Source of the DNA: an uncultured Eubacteriales bacterium
GTDB lineage: Bacteria > Bacillota > Clostridia > Tissierellales > Peptoniphilaceae
Direction: 5' to 3'
DNA length: 30,017 bases
NCBI GenBank assembly: GCA_902488815.1
Contig: CABTXP010000017.1
Coordinates: forward strand, 1 to 30,017
Under the pieces are notes generated by a model. That model ran no database searches and was not told the DNA's origin. It saw only the letters and a program-made list of their open reading frames with translations. Positions 1-7,079 of this stretch are shown here, piece after piece. Numbering within the stretch: position 1 is the first letter of the stretch; the number at the start of each line of letters is the position of its first letter. A program made the translations under genes and the position numbers.

Positions 1-202
1 CAATTATATTTAATTAAAAAAATTTAAAAATATTATTTCACCGGAAAAGACGGATTAATGCCGTTTTTAAAGAATAAGATTTTGAATTTAATCATAAAAA
101 TTTTTATTAGAGATAAATTTTTATGAATGTTTATCATCACAAAAAAACTTAAATGGGCGAGTGTATAATAATTTTTCGGACGATTCTATCGAGGCTATGT
201 AT
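1..202. other. AT-rich intergenic stretch with no recognisable gene
   Basis: No open reading frame of convincing length or composition is seen on either strand. The only structure I can point to is a weak hairpin at 45-68 (arms AAAAGACGG and CCGTTTTT with a 7-nt loop, one G-U pair) ending in five T residues. It could be the terminator of a gene lying left of the window, but it has only three G-C pairs, so I do not list it separately. Confidence 0.5.
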
Positions 203-231
203 TTGACACTGATTAGGATGTGTGATATTAT
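203..231 (+). promoter_or_regulatory. Strong sigma-A promoter of the fusion dehydrogenase-fprA unit
   Basis: A perfect -35 box TTGACA (203-208) is followed by a 17-nt spacer and the -10 box TATTAT (226-231). Transcription should begin near 238, giving a leader of about 80 nt before the TTG start at 321. An 8-bp perfect palindrome, ACACGTGT (232-239), sits on the expected start point, and GTGT/ACAC arms (220-223 and 232-235) flank the -10 box; either could be an operator, which is inference. Confidence 0.8.
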
Positions 232-250
232 ACACGTGTTGTATAGTTTA

Positions 251-277
251 AAAAATATTTGCTGTGCAAATTTTTTT
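251..277 (+). promoter_or_regulatory. Leader hairpin between promoter and ribosome-binding site
   Basis: TTTGC (258-262), loop TGT and GCAAA (266-270) form a stem that extends through an A-run (251-255) paired with a T-run (273-277), with one T-T mismatch. It lies wholly inside the predicted 5' leader and ends in seven T residues. It could be an attenuator or simply a 5' stabilising hairpin; with only two G-C pairs it is weak as a terminator. An ATG at 264 lies within its loop and has no ribosome-binding site. Confidence 0.35.
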
Positions 278-320
278 AGAAATAAATAAAACGTTTCCAA
301 AAACTATAGGAGGTGGTGTT

Positions 321-2510
321 TTGGCTTTTTTCAAAAAGAAGCAGAAATCCGGAAAGAACAAAGGATCGCATGGGTTTGAAACGAAAAAGGAAGAAGTAAA
401 GCCTATCGAGTCTGAAAAAATTGAGTCGAAACCTGAGGAAAAAGTAATAAAAAGTAATGAAAACAAAAAGCCTCAAGGAAGTAACGAAGCTCAAAAAAAG
501 GGTGAGGTAGAAAACAAAAACCTTAAGGAAGAATTAGTTGAAGGAAAAGGAAATATTGGAGGGACAAGAATGTATAGACCGACAGAAGAACTAGAAGCGT
601 TAAGACGTAAATTTAGAGATTTTGCTGAAACAGAAATCAGACCTAACGCTTTTACTTGGGATCAAAATGACGAATTCCCTGATCACATCGCTAAGCAAAT
701 GGGCGAAATGGGAATGTTGGGACAACCATGGCCAAAGAAATACGGCGGACAAGGCAACGGCGCTATAGGATACATCTTAGCTGTTGAAGAAATGGCAAGA
801 GTAGACGGTGGCTGCGGTGTTACAGTATCAGCGCATACATCATTGGGATCATGGCCAATTTACGCATTTGGTACTGAAGAACAAAAGATGAAATACTTAG
901 TTCCACTTGCAAAAGGAGAAAAGTTAGGTTCATACGGCTTGACTGAACCTGAAGCAGGATCAGATGCCAGCGGTACACAAACAACAGCTGTACTTGAAGG
1001 CGACCACTATATTTTAAACGGAAATAAAATATTTATTACTAATGCACCGAAATCAGATATTTACACTGTATTTGCAGTAACTACTCCCGGAATCGGAACA
1101 CACGGAATTTCCGCATTCATCGTAGAAAAAGGATGGGAAGGATTTACATTCGGCGATCCCTATGACAAATTAGGTATCAGATCATCTTCAACTGCAGAAC
1201 TTATTTTCAATAACGTAAAAGTTCCGAAAGAAAACTTACTAGGCCAAGAAGGACAAGGATTTAGAATCGCAATGCAAACACTTGACGGCGGACGTATCGG
1301 AATCGCAGCTCAAGCACTCGGTATTGCACAAGGCGCTTATGAAGCAGCTCTTAAATATTCAAAAGAAAGAATCCAATTCGGTAGACCGATAGCTCAACAA
1401 CAAGCAATCGCGTTTAAACTTGCAGACATGGCAACAAAGATTAGAGCGGCAAGACTTATGGTTTACTCAGCAGCATCACTTGAAGACGAAGGCGAAAAAT
1501 TCGGTATGGAAGCTGCAATGGCAAAGATGTACGCATCAGACATAGCTCTTGAAGTAGTAAACGATGCACTCCAAATCCACGGTGGTAACGGATTTATCAA
1601 AGGTATGGACGTAGAAAGATTCTACAGAGACGCTAAGATTACTACAATCTACGAAGGTACAAACGAAATTCAAAGAGTGGTTGTAGCTTCTAACATTATC
1701 GGCAGAATGCCGAAACGTGGCGGATCGAAAGGCGGCGGAGCAGCTGCAGCAGCTAAAAAAGCAGGCCCGATTACCGGCGACAGAAAGAGACAAATGATTG
1801 ACGCGGAAGATCCCGCTCAAGCAGTTAAAACATTAGTTGAAGCTCTAAAGAAAGATGGATACGACTTCACAGTTGGACAAGATATAGATACACCTATTTC
1901 AGACGCTGAAAGAGTAGTTTCAATAGGTAAAGGTATCGGCAGCGCAGATAACTTAAAACTTGCACAAGACGTAGCAAAAGCAGCAGGGGCAGCTTTAGGA
2001 AGCTCAAGACCGGTAGCTGAATCAATGAAGTTATTACCGCTACAAAGATACGTTGGTATGTCAGGACAAAAATTCAAAGGCAACCTATACATTGCACTTG
2101 GTATTTCAGGAGCAACACAACACTTAAAGGGTATTAAAGATGCTGCAACAATAGTAGCAATTAACAAAAACGCAGGAGCACCTATATTCAAGAACGCTGA
2201 CTATGGTATAGTAGGAGACATTATTGAAATTATGCCGCTACTTGCAAAAGAATTAGGCCTTGGCGAAAAGAAACCTGCACCGCCGATGAAGAAAGTTAGA
2301 AGAAGCAAACCCAGAAAATTAGCACCGAACTACGGCGTTTATGTATGCAAGGGTTGTGGATACGAATACGATCCTAACGTTGGCGATCCGGAAGGCGAAA
2401 TCGATCCGGGTACAGAATTCGAAAGACTACCTGACACTTGGGTATGCCCGAACTGCCAAGAAGAAAAGAGTAATTTTGTTGAAGCTGACTTCACAGCTGA
2501 CAGAAAATAG
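321..2510 (+). CDS. Acyl-CoA dehydrogenase - ETF-alpha FAD domain - rubredoxin fusion
   Basis: This is a three-module flavo-iron protein, probably a butyryl-CoA dehydrogenase type enzyme. From the TTG at 321 (AGGAGG at 308-313) it is 729 residues. Residues 1-83 are a Lys/Glu/Asn-rich low-complexity extension. Residues 84-461 are the acyl-CoA dehydrogenase, with GLTEPEAGSD (206-215), the second family signature QIHGGNGF, and the catalytic Glu in YEGT (E445). After a Gly/Ala-rich linker, about 502-647 match the C-terminal FAD-binding domain of ETF alpha (GSSRPV, LYIALGISGATQHL, VAINK, ADYGIVGD); the ETF-alpha N-terminal domain is missing. Residues 672-725 are a rubredoxin with C676/C679 and C709/C712 in canonical spacing. 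A second possible start is the ATG at 570. The gene precedes fprA by 22 nt. Expected flow is acyl-CoA, FAD, FAD, Fe(Cys)4, then FprA. Domain calls are firm; substrate and acceptor are inferred. Confidence 0.95.
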   Translation: MAFFKKKQKSGKNKGSHGFETKKEEVKPIESEKIESKPEEKVIKSNENKKPQGSNEAQKKGEVENKNLKEELVEGKGNIGGTRMYRPTEELEALRRKFRDFAETEIRPNAFTWDQNDEFPDHIAKQMGEMGMLGQPWPKKYGGQGNGAIGYILAVEEMARVDGGCGVTVSAHTSLGSWPIYAFGTEEQKMKYLVPLAKGEKLGSYGLTEPEAGSDASGTQTTAVLEGDHYILNGNKIFITNAPKSDIYTVFAVTTPGIGTHGISAFIVEKGWEGFTFGDPYDKLGIRSSSTAELIFNNVKVPKENLLGQEGQGFRIAMQTLDGGRIGIAAQALGIAQGAYEAALKYSKERIQFGRPIAQQQAIAFKLADMATKIRAARLMVYSAASLEDEGEKFGMEAAMAKMYASDIALEVVNDALQIHGGNGFIKGMDVERFYRDAKITTIYEGTNEIQRVVVASNIIGRMPKRGGSKGGGAAAAAKKAGPITGDRKRQMIDAEDPAQAVKTLVEALKKDGYDFTVGQDIDTPISDAERVVSIGKGIGSADNLKLAQDVAKAAGAALGSSRPVAESMKLLPLQRYVGMSGQKFKGNLYIALGISGATQHLKGIKDAATIVAINKNAGAPIFKNADYGIVGDIIEIMPLLAKELGLGEKKPAPPMKKVRRSKPRKLAPNYGVYVCKGCGYEYDPNVGDPEGEIDPGTEFERLPDTWVCPNCQEEKSNFVEADFTADRK
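558..572 (+). promoter_or_regulatory. Internal ribosome-binding site and ATG within the fusion gene
   Basis: GGAGGG (558-563) lies 6 nt before an in-frame ATG (570-572). Translation from here gives a 646-residue protein starting MYRPTEELEALRR, which is where ordinary acyl-CoA dehydrogenases begin. The upstream TTG at 321 has an equally good site, so two protein forms are possible. Confidence 0.55.
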
Positions 2511-2532
2511 TTGATAGTTTAAGGAGGAAGAA

Positions 2533-3780
2533 ATGTACACTTACAGAAAAGTTACCGATGATATATATTGGATAGGCGGAAACGACAAGAGATTGCATTT
2601 GTTTGAAAATATATTCCCAATTGAAAGAGGAGTTTCATACAACGCATATTTACTTGATGACGGCGAAGTAACTGTAGCTATCGACACAGTTGACTGGGCA
2701 GCATGCAGAACTTATTTACAACAAATGGAAGCATTATTGGACGGAAGAAAGTTGGATTACCTATTAATCCATCACTTAGAACCCGACCATGGCGCATCAA
2801 TCGAAGAAGTTGTTTTGAGATACCCTGATGTAAAAATCGTATGCTCAGAACAAGGCTTTGACATGATGAGACAATTCCAATACAAAATTAAAGATGAAAA
2901 TCTTGAAGTTGTTAAAGAAGGTGACACTAAGAAATTCGGCAAACACACATTTGCATTCTTGGAAGCACCGATGATTCACTGGCCTGAAGTAATAGTATCC
3001 TTAGACTTAACATCAGGATGCCTATTCTCAGCAGACGCATTCGGATCATTCGGAGCACTTGACGGAAAATTATTTAACGACGAAGTTAACTTCGACAGAG
3101 ATTGGTTAGACGATGCAAGAAGATATTACACAAATATCGTAGGAAAATACGGACCGTTTACACAAGACTTACTAAAGAAAGCGGCACCACTTTTAGATAA
3201 AGTTAAATTTATCTGCCCGCTACACGGACCGGTTTGGAGAAATGACTTCGGATACTTCATCGACAAGTATGACAAGTGGTCAAAATACGAACCTGAAGAA
3301 GAAGGCGTTGTAATAGCATACGCATCAATGTACGGACACACAGAATACGCAGCACAATGCTTGGCATCTGAACTTTGCGAAAAAGGCATGACAAACGTTG
3401 TAATGCACGATGTATCCAACACAGACGTATCATTTATAATCTCAGATATATTCAAGTATTCACACATAGTACTTGCATCAGTAACATACAACCTTCAAAT
3501 TTATCCAAAGATGAAGGACTTGCTACACGACATGCAAGCACTGAACGTACAAAACAGAACCGTTGGAATTATGGAAAACGGAACTTGGGCTTGTACAGTA
3601 GGAGACTTAATGGAAGAATATATCAACGAAGAATTAAAGTTAGTTGACGTATTAGGCGACAGAGTAACAATGAACTCTTCACTAAGCATTGCAAGTAAGG
3701 GAGACATGGATTCATTGGCAGACGGAATTATCCAATCAATGAAAGACATAAGAGAACTTAAAGCAAAGAAAAACGCATAA
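2533..3780 (+). CDS. fprA: FprA-type flavodiiron protein (A-type flavoprotein)
   Basis: This 415-residue cytoplasmic enzyme belongs to the flavodiiron family, which reduces O2 to water or NO to N2O using electrons usually delivered by rubredoxin. Residues 1-250 are the metallo-beta-lactamase-fold diiron domain with the full ligand set visible: H81-x-E83-x-D85-H86 (HLEPDH), H149 in IHW, D168 in SADAF and H231 in PLHGP. Residues 258-405 are a flavodoxin domain with the FMN phosphate loop around YASMYGHTEYA. It has no C-terminal rubredoxin or NADH-oxidoreductase domain, so it needs an external donor. The rubredoxin encoded at the end of the gene just upstream (22-nt gap, AAGGAGGA ribosome-binding site) is the obvious candidate. 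Codon use is rich in AAC, TAC and TTC, as in the upstream gene, which suggests high expression. O2 versus NO specificity cannot be read from sequence. Confidence 0.95.
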   Translation: MYTYRKVTDDIYWIGGNDKRLHLFENIFPIERGVSYNAYLLDDGEVTVAIDTVDWAACRTYLQQMEALLDGRKLDYLLIHHLEPDHGASIEEVVLRYPDVKIVCSEQGFDMMRQFQYKIKDENLEVVKEGDTKKFGKHTFAFLEAPMIHWPEVIVSLDLTSGCLFSADAFGSFGALDGKLFNDEVNFDRDWLDDARRYYTNIVGKYGPFTQDLLKKAAPLLDKVKFICPLHGPVWRNDFGYFIDKYDKWSKYEPEEEGVVIAYASMYGHTEYAAQCLASELCEKGMTNVVMHDVSNTDVSFIISDIFKYSHIVLASVTYNLQIYPKMKDLLHDMQALNVQNRTVGIMENGTWACTVGDLMEEYINEELKLVDVLGDRVTMNSSLSIASKGDMDSLADGIIQSMKDIRELKAKKNA

Positions 3781-3790
3781 CAAATAAAAT

Positions 3791-3817
3791 AAAAGAGCCC
3801 ATATGGGCTCTTTTTTT
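3791..3817 (+). terminator. Rho-independent terminator after fprA
   Basis: The arms AAAAGAGCCC (3791-3800) and GGGCTCTTTT (3805-3814) are perfectly complementary around an ATAT loop and run into a seven-T tract. It lies 10 nt after the fprA stop and closes the two-gene unit. Confidence 0.95.
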
Positions 3818-3911
3818 ATGCCTGAAAACAAGAACATATTACACAACTGATTTGATATGAGTTTGCGTTGCTTATACTATGATTAATTGATCTTCAGAAA
3901 ATAATTCAATT

Positions 3912-3937
3912 AAAAAAAAGACTGTCATAGACAGTCT
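3912..3937 (-). terminator. Rho-independent terminator of the regulator/tRNA-Thr unit
   Basis: Read on the minus strand, AGACTGTC, loop TAT and GACAGTCT are followed by eight T residues (plus-strand A-run 3912-3919). The stem begins at the last base of the encoded CCA of tRNA-Thr, so termination happens immediately after the tRNA. Confidence 0.92.
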
Positions 3938-4011
3938 GGAGCTATGGGTGGGAATCGAACCCACAACCTGCGCGTTACGAGTGCGCTGCTCTGCCATTGA
4001 GCCACCATAGC
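3937..4011 (-). tRNA. tRNA-Thr(CGT)
   Basis: A cloverleaf can be folded: acceptor GCTATGG/CCATAGC, D arm GCTC/GAGC, T arm GTGGG-TTCGATT-CCCAC, and encoded CCA. The anticodon loop CTCGTAA gives anticodon CGT (reads ACG). Base pair 31-39 is an A-C mismatch at the top of the anticodon stem (GCGCA/CGCGC). The gene begins 10 nt after the stop of the XRE regulator on the same strand, so the two are probably co-transcribed. Confidence 0.95.
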
Positions 4012-4021
4012 ACATGACCTG

Positions 4022-4579
4022 TTAGGGTCTCTCTCTCACTTCAATTACACGTCCCAAATATATGAAGTCATTAGCTTTGTCTAAAACAATTGGAGCTTCA
4101 GTGGCGTGAATAAAGATATGTATCTTTGACTTGGTGATATATTTTCTCATTAAGATTTTACCTTTTATATAAAATATTCCGACGGTATTATTTTTCAACT
4201 CATCAGGCAGGCAAATCAAAATTTGTTCTTTAGGCTCTTCTATTTTATATGCGAAGACGCCGTCCAAGTCGTCGTGGTCTTCAATAGTGACATACTCCAT
4301 GGTTTGTTGAAGTCCGGAAAAAATATTGTCGTTCACGCAAGCTTCAACAATGGGAATTTTTCTTCTGTTTTCTTTAATAAAATCATCATTTCCAATTAAA
4401 AAATCACAGGGCACATTAAAAACTTTTGATATTTCCAAAAGTTTATCTAATGACGGCTCAGTACCTCTTGTCTCATATCCTGTTACCGTTGTTCTTGAAA
4501 CGCCGATACTTTGCGCTAAATCTTCCTGTGTCATTTTATTTAATACTCTTAATTCTTTTATTCTTTGCGCGAATTTCAT
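4022..4579 (-). CDS. XRE-family regulator with S24/LexA-like C-terminal domain
   Basis: This is a 185-residue DNA-binding protein. Residues 1-65 form a typical helix-turn-helix (RIKELRVLNKMTQEDLAQSIGVSRTTVTGYE). Residues 75-183 resemble the C-terminal dimerisation domain of CI/LexA-type repressors (LDGVFAYKIEE..., GIFYIKGKILMRKY). The usual catalytic Ser in a G-D/N-S-M motif is not seen, although a Lys in the expected later strand is, so self-cleavage looks unlikely. A TTGAGGG ribosome-binding site precedes the ATG. It is divergent from the metal-importer operon across 76 bp and may regulate it, itself or both; no target can be read from sequence. tRNA-Thr follows 10 nt downstream. Confidence 0.85.
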   Translation of the reverse strand: MKFAQRIKELRVLNKMTQEDLAQSIGVSRTTVTGYETRGTEPSLDKLLEISKVFNVPCDFLIGNDDFIKENRRKIPIVEACVNDNIFSGLQQTMEYVTIEDHDDLDGVFAYKIEEPKEQILICLPDELKNNTVGIFYIKGKILMRKYITKSKIHIFIHATEAPIVLDKANDFIYLGRVIEVRERP

Positions 4580-4600
4580 TTTTCCCTCAAGCCTTTACTA

Positions 4601-4612
4601 ATTTGATATAAT
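4601..4612 (+). promoter_or_regulatory. Extended -10 promoter of the metal-importer operon
   Basis: ATTTGATATAAT contains TGATATAAT, a perfect extended -10 element, without a recognisable -35. The same 12 bases occur before two other genes in this window (13227 and 14887). The start point should lie near 4619, ahead of the AGGAGG at 4646-4651. A 6-bp AT-only inverted repeat (AAAATT 4628-4633, AATTTT 4639-4644) lies between start point and ribosome-binding site. Confidence 0.6.
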
Positions 4613-4639
4613 TATACTATAGCAATGAAAATTCGACAA
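4611..4639 (-). promoter_or_regulatory. Promoter of the XRE regulator (minus strand)
   Basis: Read on the minus strand, TTGTCG (4639-4634), a 17-nt spacer and TATAAT (4616-4611) form a plausible promoter with a start near 4604. Its -10 box overlaps by two bases the -10 box of the opposing znuA promoter. Confidence 0.55.
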
Positions 4640-4655
4640 ATTTTTAGGAGGAAAA

Positions 4656-5639
4656 GTGAAAAAATATAGAGTAGTTTTAATACTTACAATCTTAATGATG
4701 GTTTTAGCAGGATGCGGACAAAAAGAAGGAAAAGCAGACGAAAAAGTTGTAGACAATAAGGATAAGTTAAATGTTGTGGTTACCATTTATCCTATATGTG
4801 ATTTCACGCAAAAAATTGCAGGGGACACAGTTAACATCACTCAACTTATTCCTCTGGGATCTGAACCCCACGACTTTGAACCAAGTGCAGAAACTATTAA
4901 AAATATCGAAAATGCAGACTTACTTATAGTAGGCGGCGCAGGTATCGACTCTTGGATGGAAAAAGTTTTAGGTTCCATTAGCAATAAGGATTTGGTTTTA
5001 GTAGATGCTTCTTACGGTATAGATCTTTTAGATGAACACGGAAGTGTTATTCCTGCAAATGAATACAAACACCTCTTGGATTTCAGAAGCGAAGGGGACG
5101 GAGAGAACAGTGTAGTTGCAGATGCTCACTACTGGCTTGATCCTTTGCACAGCAAGGTAGCTGTATCAAATATTCTTGAAGGACTTAGTAAAATAAATCC
5201 TGATGCAAAGGAAGAGTACACAGCAAACGCTGAAGAAGTTAGCAATAAGTTGGACAGTATTGACAAGGATTACAGAGAAGCGTTAACTCCATATGCAGGA
5301 AGGACTATGATTGTTCCTCATATGGCATTTGGATATTTGTGTCATAACTATGGAATAAAACAAGTGGGCATTAAAGGATTTAACTCAGAGTCTGAACCGA
5401 GCGCCAAGACTATGGCTGAAATTGTAGATACAATGAAAGAACTTAACATTACTACTATTTTTACGGAAGAAGTAGCTGACAAGAAAGTTTCGGAAACTTT
5501 AGCCAATGAAGTTGGAGCTAAGACTGAAGTTTTAAGCCCAATTGAAACTTTAACTGAAGATGACGTTAAAAATAACGAAGACTACTTCACGATAATGGAA
5601 AGAAACATTAAAAATATTGTGGGAGCTTTTCAAAATTGA
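4656..5639 (+). CDS. Metal ABC transporter substrate-binding lipoprotein (ZnuA/TroA family)
   Basis: This is the extracytoplasmic metal receptor of an ABC importer for zinc, manganese or a similar ion. The GTG start at 4656 follows AGGAGG by 4 nt. Residues 1-20 are a lipoprotein signal ending in the lipobox LAGC, so C20 would be lipidated. Likely metal ligands of the family are H72 (EPHDFEPS), H158 (AHYWLDP) and H222 (VPHMAFGYL), with a C-terminal acidic residue in FTEEVADK. The mobile loop between the first two ligands carries few histidines (EHGSVIP...YKHLL) rather than the His-rich run of many zinc-specific ZnuA proteins, so metal identity stays open. The stop overlaps the start of the ATPase gene by 4 nt. 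Confidence 0.93.
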   Translation: MKKYRVVLILTILMMVLAGCGQKEGKADEKVVDNKDKLNVVVTIYPICDFTQKIAGDTVNITQLIPLGSEPHDFEPSAETIKNIENADLLIVGGAGIDSWMEKVLGSISNKDLVLVDASYGIDLLDEHGSVIPANEYKHLLDFRSEGDGENSVVADAHYWLDPLHSKVAVSNILEGLSKINPDAKEEYTANAEEVSNKLDSIDKDYREALTPYAGRTMIVPHMAFGYLCHNYGIKQVGIKGFNSESEPSAKTMAEIVDTMKELNITTIFTEEVADKKVSETLANEVGAKTEVLSPIETLTEDDVKNNEDYFTIMERNIKNIVGAFQN

Positions 5640-6280
5640 CAACTCTTTTAAGTGTAAATAATTTATCTTTTGAATATGGAAAAGAAAAAGTTTTAGACGA
5701 CGTCAGCTTCAGTTTAAATGAGGGAGATTACGCCATTTTTATCGGAGAAAACGGAGCGGGAAAGAGCACATTTTTAAAACTTTTATTGGGAATGTTAAAA
5801 GGTGAGGGAGAAATTAATTTTCCTGAAGAAAATCACAATATAGGCTACGTGCCTCAAATCGGCGTGGAATATAAGGCGGATTTTCCCATTACCTGCTTTG
5901 AACTTGTATCTCTTGCTCTCTATCCGGAGCTTAAAGGCTTAAAGATTTTAAATCCGGAACAAAAGAAGAGGGTAAAAGATGCCCTTTTTACCGTTCAAAT
6001 GGGAGAGTATAAGGACAAGTTGTTCTTTGACCTTTCAGGAGGCCAAAGGCAGAGAGTTTTAATTGCAAAGGCATTGGTTTCAAAGCCTAAGCTTTTAATT
6101 TTAGACGAGCCGACAAACGGTTTGGACGATAAAATGAAGTCACAGCTGTATGAACTTTTATCGCATTTAAACAAATTACACGGCATTACAATTTTACTTG
6201 TGACTCACGATATTAACTACGCCAAAAATTTTGAAGGCAGAGTTTTTGAAATAAAAGACGGAAAATTCAGGGAGGGATAA
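5636..6280 (+). CDS. Metal ABC transporter ATP-binding protein (ZnuC family)
   Basis: This 214-residue cytoplasmic ATPase energises the importer. Visible motifs in order are Walker A GENGAGKST, the Q-loop region YVPQIG, the signature LSGGQRQRV, Walker B LLILDEPTNGLDD and the switch His in VTHDI. The start is a TTG sharing four bases (TTGA) with the stop of the binding-protein gene, a translational-coupling arrangement; a GGGAG lies about 11 nt upstream. Length is slightly short for the family (about 230-250), with no C-terminal extension. The permease gene overlaps its stop by one base. Confidence 0.95.
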   Translation: MTTLLSVNNLSFEYGKEKVLDDVSFSLNEGDYAIFIGENGAGKSTFLKLLLGMLKGEGEINFPEENHNIGYVPQIGVEYKADFPITCFELVSLALYPELKGLKILNPEQKKRVKDALFTVQMGEYKDKLFFDLSGGQRQRVLIAKALVSKPKLLILDEPTNGLDDKMKSQLYELLSHLNKLHGITILLVTHDINYAKNFEGRVFEIKDGKFREG

Positions 6281-7071
6281 TGGATATTTTTGCACATAAT
6301 TTTATGATCAAAGCTATGATTATAGGTGTAATTCTATCTATAATTATTCCCGCCATAGGTATTGTTGTTGTTAACAAGAGAATTTCCATTATAGGAGATG
6401 CCTTGTCACACACTTCCCTTGCAGGAGTTGTAATCGGGCTTTTTGCAGGCATTACTCCAATTGTGGGTTCAATTATCGCTTGTATAGCAGGGTCTCTATT
6501 TATTGAATTTATCGGAAAAAAATTCCCGGGATATAGAGACCTTTCCACTGCCATTGTAATGAGCACAGGGGTGGGACTTGCATCCCTTTTTTCGGGATTT
6601 TTAAAGACGAGTGCCAACTTTGAAGCCTTTTTATTCGGCAGCATTGTGGCAATTACGGATTTTGAATTTTATTTTACAATTATTATTGGAATTGTCGTTA
6701 TCATTGCTTATATTTTAATGTACAAAGAGCTTATGTATCTGTCTTTTGACGAGGAAGGTGCACGAATTTCAGGTGTAAAAGTTGATATGATAAATGTAAT
6801 ATTTATGATATTAATTGCCTTTACAATTTCCGTGTCTTCAAGAACTGTGGGAGTTTTAATAATTTCATCCTTAATGGTTATTCCCTCAGCTTGCAGTTTG
6901 CAATTTAAAAAAGGATACAAGGACACAATAATTTTAAGCTCACTATTCGGACTTCTTTTTACAATATCGGGACTTATGCTTAGCTATTACTTTGATTTAA
7001 AACCGGGCGGAACAATTGTTTTAATCGGTGTTGTTACACTGCTGTTTATTATATTTTTGAAGAGAAAGTAG
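6280..7071 (+). CDS. Metal ABC transporter permease (ZnuB, ABC-3 family)
   Basis: This is the integral membrane subunit of the importer, 263 residues with about eight hydrophobic segments (residues 9-29, 50-70 and 85-105 are the clearest early ones). It carries family features such as the internal GDALSHTSLAG stretch (about 36-46) and the conserved late helices around ISVSSRTVGVLIISSLMVIPSA. ATG overlaps the stop of the ATPase gene as TAATG. Together with the two genes upstream it makes a complete binding protein, ATPase and permease set. The next gene begins 8 nt downstream, so transcription very likely continues into the carbonic-anhydrase-like gene. Confidence 0.95.
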   Translation: MDIFAHNFMIKAMIIGVILSIIIPAIGIVVVNKRISIIGDALSHTSLAGVVIGLFAGITPIVGSIIACIAGSLFIEFIGKKFPGYRDLSTAIVMSTGVGLASLFSGFLKTSANFEAFLFGSIVAITDFEFYFTIIIGIVVIIAYILMYKELMYLSFDEEGARISGVKVDMINVIFMILIAFTISVSSRTVGVLIISSLMVIPSACSLQFKKGYKDTIILSSLFGLLFTISGLMLSYYFDLKPGGTIVLIGVVTLLFIIFLKRK

Positions 7072-7079
7072 GAGGAGTT

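Noticed and set aside
264..320. ATG at 264 as start of the fusion dehydrogenase
   Set aside because: It lies in the loop of the leader hairpin with no ribosome-binding site; TTG at 321 has AGGAGG at ideal spacing.
1817..2191. Minus-strand 124-codon frame under the ETF-alpha domain
   Set aside because: It lies wholly opposite a confident coding domain and has no ribosome-binding site or family resemblance.
4580..4655. Zur or MntR operator in front of the metal importer
   Set aside because: No palindrome resembling a known Zur or MntR box is present; the only repeat is a pure A/T 6-bp pair.
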